From: a virus
Virus record (IMG/VR): IMGVR_UViG_3300037961_001960
Span: 1 to 26,266 of that record
Strand: one strand, 5' to 3'
Length of the DNA: 26,266 bases
Every line of letters starts with the position of its first letter. Position 1 is the stretch's first letter. A model generated the notes under the pieces. The model saw only the letters and a program-made list of their open reading frames with translations, did no database searches and was not told the DNA's origin. Below are positions 5,675-11,870 of this stretch, one piece after another. A program made the translations under genes and the position numbers.

Positions 5675-5937
5675 TGGGAAGCTATCAAGAAATGCTAAGA
5701 GAGAAAACATACTCCGCTGAAGAGGTCGTGGACTTCATCATAGATAACCAGATAGCTTGGCATACAATGGGACTCCCCATCGAAGGTGATGGGGAGATTC
5801 ATTACACCAGAAAGGTCGGCAAGTTTTCCGCAGAGCAAGACCTAGCTAAATATCCTTGGCTGGATGGCAAAAGCATCATAGAGGGTCTTTGGTTTTTAAT
5901 GGACATGGAGAAGATGAAGAAAGATGCTGACATTTGA
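5674..5937 (+). CDS. Hypothetical protein (87 aa)
   Basis: Function unknown. It starts MGSYQEMLREKTYSAEEVVD, with a middle part containing GEIHYTRKVGKFSAEQDL and a helical end rich in Met and Lys. Coupled to both neighbours: TAATG at its start, and a 14-bp overlap with the winged-helix gene at its end. Confidence 0.66.
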   Translation: MGSYQEMLREKTYSAEEVVDFIIDNQIAWHTMGLPIEGDGEIHYTRKVGKFSAEQDLAKYPWLDGKSIIEGLWFLMDMEKMKKDADI

Positions 5938-6340
5938 CCCCAAACATGTAGAAAAATACGGACTCAAGGAAGCGATCATTTTAAACAAGATTATATTCTA
6001 TGTTCTTCTCAATGAAAAAGAAAAAAGAAACCTTCGCAAAGGTCGTTACTGGACATTTAACTCAAGAGAAGGCTGGAGAGAGACTTTCGGAATCTTTTCT
6101 TACGATCAAGTATGGAGATCACTCAAGAGCCTTGAGAAAAAGGGTGCTTTGGTCTCTGACTCGTTCAATAGAAAAGCATACGATAGGACTCGCTGGTATT
6201 CTCTTTCGGAATCCACAGCCAAGGAAGCCAAGTCAAGTGAGTATTGGCAAAAAGCCATTCGCAATTCTGCGATAAGCAATCGCAAAAATGCGAAACCAAT
6301 ACCATATAACAAAGAAATAATAAAAATAACACCCTACTAA
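5924..6340 (+). CDS. Winged-helix replication initiator-like protein (138 aa)
   Basis: The first ~95 residues have the pattern of the N-terminal winged helix found in many phage replication-initiator proteins of the DnaD/O-protein sort. A helix with AIILNKIIFYVLL is followed by GRYWTFNSREGWRETF, a recognition-helix-like SYDQVWRSLKSLEKKGALV, and a wing ending DRTRWYSL. The tail (about 95-138) is basic and short, so the helicase-loading domain usual in longer relatives seems to be missing or very divergent. It probably binds origin DNA or recruits the DnaB-type helicase at 9431-10774. No iteron array was seen inside the gene. Confidence 0.65.
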   Translation: MLTFDPKHVEKYGLKEAIILNKIIFYVLLNEKEKRNLRKGRYWTFNSREGWRETFGIFSYDQVWRSLKSLEKKGALVSDSFNRKAYDRTRWYSLSESTAKEAKSSEYWQKAIRNSAISNRKNAKPIPYNKEIIKITPY

Positions 6341-6342
6341 TT

Positions 6343-6534
6343 ATGAATAATAAAATCGAAGCTCAGATAGAGCGTATACAAACTAGGATCGAAATGGTTC
6401 GCACCGAATCCAGAGTGCTATCCCACAAGATAGAGAGAATGGAACAGCAAAGAAAAGAGCTACAGGACGAGAAGCGTAGGCTGAAAGACCTAATGTCCGA
6501 CATCTATGCAGATAGAATAGGAGGTGAAAAGTGA
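6343..6534 (+). CDS. Small coiled-coil protein (63 aa)
   Basis: Almost entirely charged heptads (IEAQIERIQTRIEMVRTESR, then KIERMEQQRKELQDEKRRL), so a dimeric or trimeric coiled coil is expected. Function unknown. Its stop TGA overlaps the GTG start of the nuclease gene, and GGAGGTG inside its last codons serves as the ribosome site for that gene. Confidence 0.68.
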   Translation: MNNKIEAQIERIQTRIEMVRTESRVLSHKIERMEQQRKELQDEKRRLKDLMSDIYADRIGGEK

Positions 6535-7292
6535 GCCACTTCTACGATTGCGATTCTTCTGAGCCATTCTTGACTGAAGCCAGAACGCCCACCCAAGCAA
6601 AAAAAATAAATGCGTATCCATCAGTGACTACTGTCATGGGAATAATCAAAGACCCATTTCTTGATGGAATCTGGTCACCCAATAAATTTGTCCAGCTGGC
6701 TCGCGAAAACAAAGACTGGGACATGGACGAAATCTTTAGACGCAAGTTTGGGATGCGGACTTCTCCGATAGATGGGGAAGAAATCACTTCCTCGGAGTTT
6801 GGCACATCTGTCCATGCTCGTCTGGAATATCATACGAATGCTATCATAGCTACAGAAAAACCTGCACAGTGGGACTCCGAGTGGGACAGCTGGGCTGAAC
6901 CATTTCTGAAACACATTTCGGACAACAACATTGAGCCAGTTGCTTCTGAGCTTATTGCGTGGGATGATGAGCTGAAGGTAGCTGGGAGTGTGGACTTCAT
7001 TGGCAAGATGCCAGACGGAAAATATTATATGGCGGACTACAAATGCAGGGACTGCAAGGGTCGTGGGGGCAAGTTCTATGAGAAAAAGGACTGCACCCAG
7101 CTGGCGATAGAAAGCTGGATGCTAGCTCGCATGTGGGACTTGGATTATCTGCCTTGGATCACCAGCGTTTGTATAGACATCGAAACCAAGAAGCATTACC
7201 ACAAAGAGTGGACTTGGAAGCAAATGCAGAAGGGCATCGAAAGATTCAAGCTCATGGCAGAAATCTACTGGATGGATTTTATGAACCCCTAA
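6531..7292 (+). CDS. PD-(D/E)XK exonuclease, RecB/Cas4-like (253 aa)
   Basis: Motifs of the PD-(D/E)XK fold are in order: GTSVHARLEYH (G91, H95, E99), SVDFIG with D155, MADYKC with D169 and K171, and a downstream QLAIESWML (Q about 191). This is the arrangement of RecB-like and phage 5'-3' exonucleases that make single-stranded tails. It fits the neighbouring ERF annealing gene, as in lambda Exo/Beta-type pairs. GTG start, supported by AGGAGGTG at the right distance. There is no iron-sulphur cysteine set as in Cas4; C-R-D-C near 172 is the only pair. TAATG coupling leads to the next gene. Confidence 0.82.
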   Translation: MSHFYDCDSSEPFLTEARTPTQAKKINAYPSVTTVMGIIKDPFLDGIWSPNKFVQLARENKDWDMDEIFRRKFGMRTSPIDGEEITSSEFGTSVHARLEYHTNAIIATEKPAQWDSEWDSWAEPFLKHISDNNIEPVASELIAWDDELKVAGSVDFIGKMPDGKYYMADYKCRDCKGRGGKFYEKKDCTQLAIESWMLARMWDLDYLPWITSVCIDIETKKHYHKEWTWKQMQKGIERFKLMAEIYWMDFMNP

Positions 7293-7564
7293 TGAATGCA
7301 TACAAGTTTTTTTACACACATGCGGACAACGATGGCTGGGAATATTCTACGACAAAAATTGCTAAGGACGAAAAAACAGCTTTCAAGTATGCCTTTGGTA
7401 AAACTCAAAGAAAAAAGGATAAAATTATTTCCACCAAGCGTGGACTTAGAATCATTCTAAATAAGATTGAATGTCATGAAGTATCTGAAGTATTCCGAAT
7501 TAGCCCACTACCGAAAAAAGAATCTACCAAAGAAGTGTCCGATAATGGAGACTGGATGCTCTAG
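7292..7564 (+). CDS. Hypothetical protein (90 aa)
   Basis: Function unknown. It starts MNAYKFFYTHADNDGWEYST at an ATG that overlaps the previous stop (TAATG), so an earlier in-frame ATG at 7133 inside the exonuclease gene is not used here. Lysine-rich middle (KTQRKKDKIISTKRGLRIIL). Its last ~89 bp overlap the endonuclease VII-like gene in the +1 frame, an unusually long overlap for this genome. Confidence 0.58.
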   Translation: MNAYKFFYTHADNDGWEYSTTKIAKDEKTAFKYAFGKTQRKKDKIISTKRGLRIILNKIECHEVSEVFRISPLPKKESTKEVSDNGDWML

Positions 7565-7919
7565 CCCATGCGTGGATCACAACCACGACACTGGAATGGT
7601 TAGGGGCGTGCTTTCCATGGAGGGCAATACATTTTTGGGGCGTGTAGAAAACAGCTTCAAAAGATTTGGAACCGCTTCTACAGCTGGGCTTCCAAGAATA
7701 CTCAGAAACATGGCTGACTACATAGAAAAGGGTGATACAAATTACCTACATCCAGTTGGATTGCGTCAGCTTACATCTAGGTTCAAAAGGTTAGTTGTTG
7801 AAGACCAAGAGTTTGCATTAAAAAAGATGGGAGCAAAAAAAAGTGAAATTAATTCTTGCATTAACTCAAAGGGTCGAGCAAAATTATATAGAAAGTTAAT
7901 TACTAATCATGGAAAATAA
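7476..7919 (+). CDS. Endonuclease VII-like His-Me finger nuclease (147 aa)
   Basis: Core VDHNHDTGMVRGVL (D34, H35, H37) followed by N and then LGRVENSFKRFG matches the recombination endonuclease VII family, which resolves Holliday junctions and branched DNA before packaging. A cysteine-rich CPIMETGCSSPC precedes the core; the second CxxC zinc pair usual in T4 endonuclease VII is absent, as in several marine phage relatives. The C-terminus is basic (KSEINSCINSKGRAKLYRKL). Start chosen at ATG 7476; TTG 7467 or ATG 7545 are possible. The KYSELAHYRKKNLPKKCP segment looks like part of the fold, so I favour the early start despite the overlap. Confidence 0.78.
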   Translation: MKYLKYSELAHYRKKNLPKKCPIMETGCSSPCVDHNHDTGMVRGVLSMEGNTFLGRVENSFKRFGTASTAGLPRILRNMADYIEKGDTNYLHPVGLRQLTSRFKRLVVEDQEFALKKMGAKKSEINSCINSKGRAKLYRKLITNHGK

Positions 7920-8358
7920 AAAGAACATACTACAACTGATCCAATCGGAACTCAAAGCTCCGAAGGGACAACGCAATAACTTTGGCAATTACAATTATCG
8001 TAGTGCTGAAGATATTTTAGAGGCAGTGAAGCCTCTGTTGAAAAAACATAATTGTGCATTAGTTATCAATGATGATATAGTCGAAGTGGCTGATCGTGTT
8101 TATGTAAAGGCTACTGCTATGCTGGCTATTGAAAACACTCCATTCGCCAGTGCCACTGCATTTGCTCGCGAAACACTAGTTAAGAAGGGCATGGACGAAG
8201 CTCAGATTACTGGTTCGGCTAGCTCCTACGCTCGCAAGTATGCACTGAATGGTTTACTAGCCATCGACGATACGAAGGATGCCGACTTCACAAACAAACA
8301 CGGCAAAGATTCTCCAGCTACCAAGAAGGTGGCTACAAATAATAACGACCTAATATAA
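7909..8358 (+). CDS. erf: ERF-family single-strand annealing protein (149 aa)
   Basis: Clear ERF family protein (P22 Erf-like). The N-terminus KAPKGQRNNFGNYNYRSAED is followed by LEAVKPLLKKHNC, a beta-rich middle, and the diagnostic QITGSASSYARKYALNGLLA. ERF proteins form rings on single-stranded DNA and anneal complementary strands. Together with the exonuclease at 6531, the nuclease at 7476 and the SSB-like protein at 8371 it makes a complete strand-annealing recombination set. The polar, threonine/asparagine-rich C-tail is probably flexible. It overlaps the upstream gene by 11 bp; its ribosome site is weak. Confidence 0.9.
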   Translation: MENKKNILQLIQSELKAPKGQRNNFGNYNYRSAEDILEAVKPLLKKHNCALVINDDIVEVADRVYVKATAMLAIENTPFASATAFARETLVKKGMDEAQITGSASSYARKYALNGLLAIDDTKDADFTNKHGKDSPATKKVATNNNDLI

Positions 8359-8370
8359 GGGAGGTAAAAA

Positions 8371-8601
8371 ATGAGTGATGTAACTCAAGAGTATGACAAT
8401 ACCAATAGAGGTGCGATGTTTAAAAACAGTCGCAAGGAAAAGGATACCCATCCAGACTTGGGTGGAACTATCAATGTGGAGGGTAAAGAATTCTTCATAA
8501 ATGCATGGAAGAAGGAGTCAAGGAAGGGTGTTCCCTTTTACTCTCTCTCTGTAAAAGAAAAGGTAGCCAAAGAAGCAGTGGCTGAAGAAGCACCTTTCTG
8601 A
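8371..8601 (+). CDS. SSB-like small OB-fold protein with acidic tail (76 aa)
   Basis: The pattern RGAMFKNSRKEKDTHPDLGG, then INVEGKEFFINAWKKE and PFYSLSVKEK, is shared with small phage proteins of the DUF736/SSB-like kind that adopt an OB fold. The final residues EEAPF resemble the acidic-aromatic C-terminal tip (DDIPF) by which bacterial SSB recruits partner proteins. A role in coating single-stranded DNA for the ERF protein is likely but inferred. It has a strong ribosome site GGGAGGT, so abundant product is expected. The operon terminator follows 38 bp after the stop. Confidence 0.68.
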   Translation: MSDVTQEYDNTNRGAMFKNSRKEKDTHPDLGGTINVEGKEFFINAWKKESRKGVPFYSLSVKEKVAKEAVAEEAPF

Positions 8602-8639
8602 TTTTTCTATCATGGTGTTAGAATAACAAGGTAATCATT

Positions 8640-8679
8640 GGGGGGTAGGAGTTATTGGTCTCCTATCCCCCTTTTTTTT
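8640..8679 (+). terminator. Rho-independent terminator after the recombination genes
   Basis: Twelve-pair stem: G-rich 8640-8651 with 8660-8671, one G-U pair, 8-nt loop, followed by eight T residues. It separates the ERF/SSB group from the nucleotide-metabolism and helicase genes, so a new promoter or read-through is needed downstream. TATACT at 8687-8692 is a possible -10 without a good -35. Confidence 0.93.
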
Positions 8680-8728
8680 GAAAATGTATACTAATTCAAA
8701 TAGGCATAGAATGCGTAAAAATATAAAA

Positions 8729-9088
8729 ATGGAAAACAATAAAAGCAGTGTGCTTCCGTCCAGTGGAAGCATGACGAACTTTGAAACTGGAGCAGTGAGG
8801 GATGCAATGGATGGCAAGGGTTTGCCTTCTTTGATTCCCACTTGTGCGTTGAGATCAATAGCAAAACGCTTTGAGGATGGTGCTACCAAGTATGGTAGAG
8901 ATAACTGGATGAAGGGCATACCCCTATCTAGATATTGTGATGCCAGCCACCGACACCTTTGGGCATTGCGTGATGGCGAAACTGACGAGGATCATTTTGG
9001 TGCAGTTCTCTGGAACATAGCTTGTTGGCAGAGAACAAAAGAAATGATTGACAAAGGAGAGCTACCAGAAACTCTAAACGATTTATAA
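8729..9088 (+). CDS. dATP/dGTP diphosphohydrolase-like protein (119 aa)
   Basis: Shows the pattern of the family known as DUF5664 or 'dATP/dGTP diphosphohydrolase, N-terminal': GAVRDAMDGKGLPSLIP, LRSIAKRFEDGATKYGRDNW, GIPLSRYCDASHRHLWA and DEDHFGAVLWNIACW. The conserved acidic and histidine residues would bind metal and hydrolyse purine deoxynucleotides, adjusting pools during phage replication. The start at 8729 (MENNKSS) is favoured by the ATAAAAATG context used by other genes here; in-frame ATGs at 8684 and 8711 are possible but lie close to the terminator. The helicase gene is two genes downstream. Confidence 0.75.
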   Translation: MENNKSSVLPSSGSMTNFETGAVRDAMDGKGLPSLIPTCALRSIAKRFEDGATKYGRDNWMKGIPLSRYCDASHRHLWALRDGETDEDHFGAVLWNIACWQRTKEMIDKGELPETLNDL

Positions 9089-9089
9089 A

Positions 9090-9431
9090 ATGGATTACAT
9101 AGATAGATACAGGCAAGCTCGTAGGAATGAATTCTCCACTGACGAGGATAAAAAAATACAAAGAGAATTCCCAGACCTAGTTCGCAAGGATATTGAGTGG
9201 GCTAAGAAAAATAATCTAATTAGAGGTCTTAGCTTTGAGGAGTATATGGAGCAGGAGGCAAAGCAAAGATATACAGAGATCACTCCAGAGATGCGTAAGG
9301 TCATTACACTTGAAGACCCAAAGATTCCTTCTTGGATCATTGGTCAGTATTACGATATCCCACCCACCACTGTGAATAACATTAGAGCAAAGGCTGTTGC
9401 TAAAAAGAGGAGGGAAGGGAAATCGTGTTAA
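9090..9431 (+). CDS. Small protein with C-terminal helix-turn-helix-like segment (113 aa)
   Basis: Function unknown. The N-terminal two-thirds is charged and helical. The segment IPSWIIGQYYDIPPTTVNNI (about residues 80-99) followed by basic RAKAVAKKRREGK reads as a helix-turn-helix with a DNA-binding tail, so a regulator or replication accessory is plausible. It begins 1 bp after the previous stop, and its TAA overlaps the helicase ATG. Confidence 0.65.
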   Translation: MDYIDRYRQARRNEFSTDEDKKIQREFPDLVRKDIEWAKKNNLIRGLSFEEYMEQEAKQRYTEITPEMRKVITLEDPKIPSWIIGQYYDIPPTTVNNIRAKAVAKKRREGKSC

Positions 9432-10774
9432 TGGATTTAGATAATACCACAACAGACCCCCAGACCTTCAAAAGTCTAGAGGCGGAAAAGAGCGTTATCG
9501 CCAGCATCATTGCCGAACCAGATGGCAGTGTGTATGATGATATTTCCAGAATAATTACCGAAGAAGATTTTTACTGTCCCAATAATCGACAGCTTTGGAA
9601 ATCCGTTAAGTCCTTGGTAAACAAAAAAGAACCCATAGATGAGGTTACATTGAGTGAGGAACTCAGGGTGAACAACCAGCTGGAATCCGTAGGAGGTATG
9701 CCATACTTATTTTCTTTGATGGATAGTCCGCAGACTCCGCTATCTGGTTTAGCTTCAGCAAACATCGTCCGCAAGCACAGCCAGTCCAGAAACTTAGCTA
9801 GGCATTACAGACTTCAGCTGGAGTCCCTAAAGGAGAATCAAGCTCCATCGGATGTCGCCATCAAGACGGAGTCCGAGGTGAGAAAGATTATGGAGTCCGT
9901 CGATGACAGCAAAGAAACTCTTGCTTCCTCTGCGGAAAGCCTTCGATCCCAGCTGAAAAGCATGTGCGATGGCACATATGTTTCCAGAAAGATACCAACT
10001 GGAATTACACATCTGGATCAAAAACTTGATGAGGGTGGCATTGGCAGGGGCGAAGTTTGCGTCGTGGCTGCCCCAACCAGTTGCGGCAAATCCCAGCTGG
10101 CTTTAAATTTTGTGCTACGAGCGTCGCTTCACGCAAAAATTCCTTCTGCTATTTTTTCTTTTGAGATGCCAGCAAACCAGCTGACCAAAAGAATGACCCA
10201 GACATCTTCCGCTGTTAACTTGGGAAAGGTAGCCGATGGGGTTGCCACCGATAAAGAGCAGAAGCAAGTGGACGAAGCCATCACAAAGATTGCCGAAGCC
10301 CCAATATATACAGAACACACTGTCAGAAATATCGACGACTTGAGGTCAAAGGCTAGGCGATTGAAGCGTAGGCACAATGTGGAGATCATAGTGGTAGACT
10401 ATCTACAGCTGATACCATTCAACCACAAACTGAGCAAGCACGAGGGCATATCTCAAGCATCCCATGGCATCAAACAGATGGCTATGGAGCTAGATGTAGT
10501 GGTCATTCTCTTGGCTCAGATCAATCGGACAGGTGCAATGCGTGATTCTGGATTAGTTCTCTATGACCTAAAGGATTCTGGGGATATTGAGAACGATGCA
10601 GATATAGTCATTCTTATGTATCCCAGAGGGGGAGATGTAGACCACTGCCGAGATATTGATCCCCATGGTGTGCCTTACCTTGCAATGGATTACAATGTAG
10701 CAAAGAATCGTGAAGGTGAAAGAGACCTAAAAGGAACATTCAAATTCATCAACTCCATAGGGAGATTTCAATAA
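9431..10774 (+). CDS. DnaB-type replicative DNA helicase (447 aa)
   Basis: Two-domain DnaB architecture. The N-terminal domain (about 15-110) has LEAEKSVIASIIAEP, EEDFYCPNNRQLW and VGGMPYLFSLMD; the C-terminal RecA-like motor has Walker A APTSCGKS (214-221), FSFEMPANQLTKRM, Walker B IIVVDYLQL with D323, and LAQINR. It would unwind the fork 5'-3' as a hexamer. There is no primase domain, so primase must be host-encoded or elsewhere. Start ATG 9431 overlaps the previous TAA; an upstream GTG at 9425 is less likely. The first Walker glycine is alanine, a common variation in phage DnaB. Confidence 0.93.
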   Translation: MDLDNTTTDPQTFKSLEAEKSVIASIIAEPDGSVYDDISRIITEEDFYCPNNRQLWKSVKSLVNKKEPIDEVTLSEELRVNNQLESVGGMPYLFSLMDSPQTPLSGLASANIVRKHSQSRNLARHYRLQLESLKENQAPSDVAIKTESEVRKIMESVDDSKETLASSAESLRSQLKSMCDGTYVSRKIPTGITHLDQKLDEGGIGRGEVCVVAAPTSCGKSQLALNFVLRASLHAKIPSAIFSFEMPANQLTKRMTQTSSAVNLGKVADGVATDKEQKQVDEAITKIAEAPIYTEHTVRNIDDLRSKARRLKRRHNVEIIVVDYLQLIPFNHKLSKHEGISQASHGIKQMAMELDVVVILLAQINRTGAMRDSGLVLYDLKDSGDIENDADIVILMYPRGGDVDHCRDIDPHGVPYLAMDYNVAKNREGERDLKGTFKFINSIGRFQ

Positions 10775-10977
10775 TGAGTAAAAAACAAGATAAAAAAACA
10801 CAAATCTTTAAACCAGATACCGAGGATGTATTGGTTCGTGGTCTAAATGCCATGACTAGAGCTTGTGACGCACTATCCCAGCAGAATGAACAGCTAAACC
10901 AAGATGTCGAATCCTTGAAGAAGAAGATATCTAGGTTGCAAGAAAGAATCCTAGTGGATCAGACCGAGAGAGAATGA
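10774..10977 (+). CDS. Small coiled-coil protein (67 aa)
   Basis: Function unknown. Basic N-terminus (MSKKQDKKTQIFKP), then a long heptad region (ALSQQNEQLNQDVESLKKKI) predicted to form a coiled coil. Its ATG overlaps the helicase stop (TAATG), so it is translationally coupled and may be a helicase partner; that is inference. Confidence 0.65.
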   Translation: MSKKQDKKTQIFKPDTEDVLVRGLNAMTRACDALSQQNEQLNQDVESLKKKISRLQERILVDQTERE

Positions 10978-11001
10978 CCTCTAAAATTTTTGTGTTATAA
11001 T
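10974..11001 (+). promoter_or_regulatory. Sigma70-like promoter for the HNH gene
   Basis: Perfect -10 TATAAT at 10996-11001 with an upstream TGTGT (10991-10995), and ATGACC at 10974-10979 as a 4/6 match to the -35 with a 16-bp spacer. Transcription would start near 11008, only about two bases before the ATG at 11010, so the message may be leaderless or nearly so. Confidence 0.6.
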
Positions 11002-11009
11002 TAACGCCC

Positions 11010-11234
11010 ATGGCTAGAAACTACAGAAAAGAATACGATAACTACCAGAGTAAACCAGAGCAACGGAAAAGAAATGATGCTCGCAAGAAGTCCAGACGGA
11101 AGATGGTAAAGGCTGTCGGTAAGTCAAGACTGAGGGGCAAGGATGTAGATCACAAAGACCGCAATCCTCTGAATACCTCTAGGAGAAATCTTCGTATTCA
11201 AACGAAAAAAAGAAATAGGTCTAGAAATGGTTAG
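11010..11234 (+). CDS. HNH endonuclease-like protein (74 aa)
   Basis: Short, very basic protein. Its end carries DVDHKDRNPLNTSRRNLRIQ, the compact HNH motif of phage nucleases and homing-type endonucleases (His of DVDH; Asn of N-P-L and N-L-R). HNH proteins of this size often sit beside terminase genes and assist packaging, or act as free-standing mobile nucleases. The N-terminal ~45 residues are lysine/arginine rich and probably bind DNA. It appears to have its own promoter and no Shine-Dalgarno in front of the ATG, unlike its neighbours. Confidence 0.72.
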   Translation: MARNYRKEYDNYQSKPEQRKRNDARKKSRRKMVKAVGKSRLRGKDVDHKDRNPLNTSRRNLRIQTKKRNRSRNG

Positions 11235-11316
11235 CTTGTCGGTAATCCAGCTGAGTAATCGTTGGAGTGGGGGTTCTATTTGTTATTCCTCCTTTATTAA
11301 GTCCGACTATAAAAGT

Positions 11317-11351
11317 CCTCATCCTCTATAGGGGGGGTGAGGCATTTTTTT
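11317..11351 (+). terminator. Terminator abutting the next start codon
   Basis: Ten-pair stem (11317-11326 with 11333-11342, two G-U pairs), 6-nt loop, then seven T residues at 11345-11351. The ATG at 11352 follows the last T of the run except for the shared junction base A. The 3' stem strand GGTGAGG lies 10 bp before that ATG and would be its only ribosome site, so stem formation would both stop transcription and hide the ribosome site. The 80 bp before the stem (11235-11316) hold nothing I recognise. Confidence 0.85.
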
Positions 11352-11870
11352 ATGGGGAAAGATTGGTCAAAGACAAAAACTTGGAAGATGGGGAAAGACA
11401 TCGAAGCCAATCGATTCAAGGATGTCATGTCCCTAATCGATCCCAATATAAAAAAGTCAGCCAGCTGGGAAGACAAACGCCATCACATAGACTACCACAC
11501 AATCGTCGGCACTGTAGATGTTAAGGCTATGAAAAGGGTCGCTAGGTCTGGACATCAACAAACTAAATACCTTTGGGTTGAGTTCAGAAATGTCCAAGGG
11601 ATGAATGGGTGGCTATATGGTAAGCAAAAATGGGTTGCTCTTGAGAAAGAAGATGGGTTTTTGTTTGTAAAAAGAGAGGACTTAAAAAATCTAGCTATAG
11701 AGAAATGCGACACAGAAACCTATGTAAATACTGCTAGGGATGCTTTATATAAAATGTATACCAGAGATAACGCAGAGGATGTTATTTCGATGATAAAGTA
11801 TTCTGACTTGGATGAGATACCCAGTTTTTTCGTTAGGGATTGCAAGTATGAGGATTCTATCTCTCTCTGA
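11352..11870 (+). CDS. PD-(D/E)XK nuclease-like protein (172 aa)
   Basis: Probable nuclease. IDYH with D47, followed by VGTVDVKAMK with D56 and K58, has the spacing of a PD-(D/E)XK core. The next strands LWVEFRNVQGMNGWLYG and WVALEKEDGFLFVKREDL fit the fold as seen in small phage and archaeal resolvase-like enzymes. ATG 11352 is chosen over an in-frame GTG at 11337, which lies inside the terminator stem. The gene is convergent with the virion block, and its end overlaps the end of the 1948-aa gene by 14 bp. No terminator was seen between them. Confidence 0.62.
   Translation: MGKDWSKTKTWKMGKDIEANRFKDVMSLIDPNIKKSASWEDKRHHIDYHTIVGTVDVKAMKRVARSGHQQTKYLWVEFRNVQGMNGWLYGKQKWVALEKEDGFLFVKREDLKNLAIEKCDTETYVNTARDALYKMYTRDNAEDVISMIKYSDLDEIPSFFVRDCKYEDSISL

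Noticed and set aside
8970-8996. CGAAA directly followed by CTGACGA in the diphosphohydrolase gene
   Set aside because: The two core pieces are adjacent, with no room for helices I and III or a cleavage site; coding sequence.
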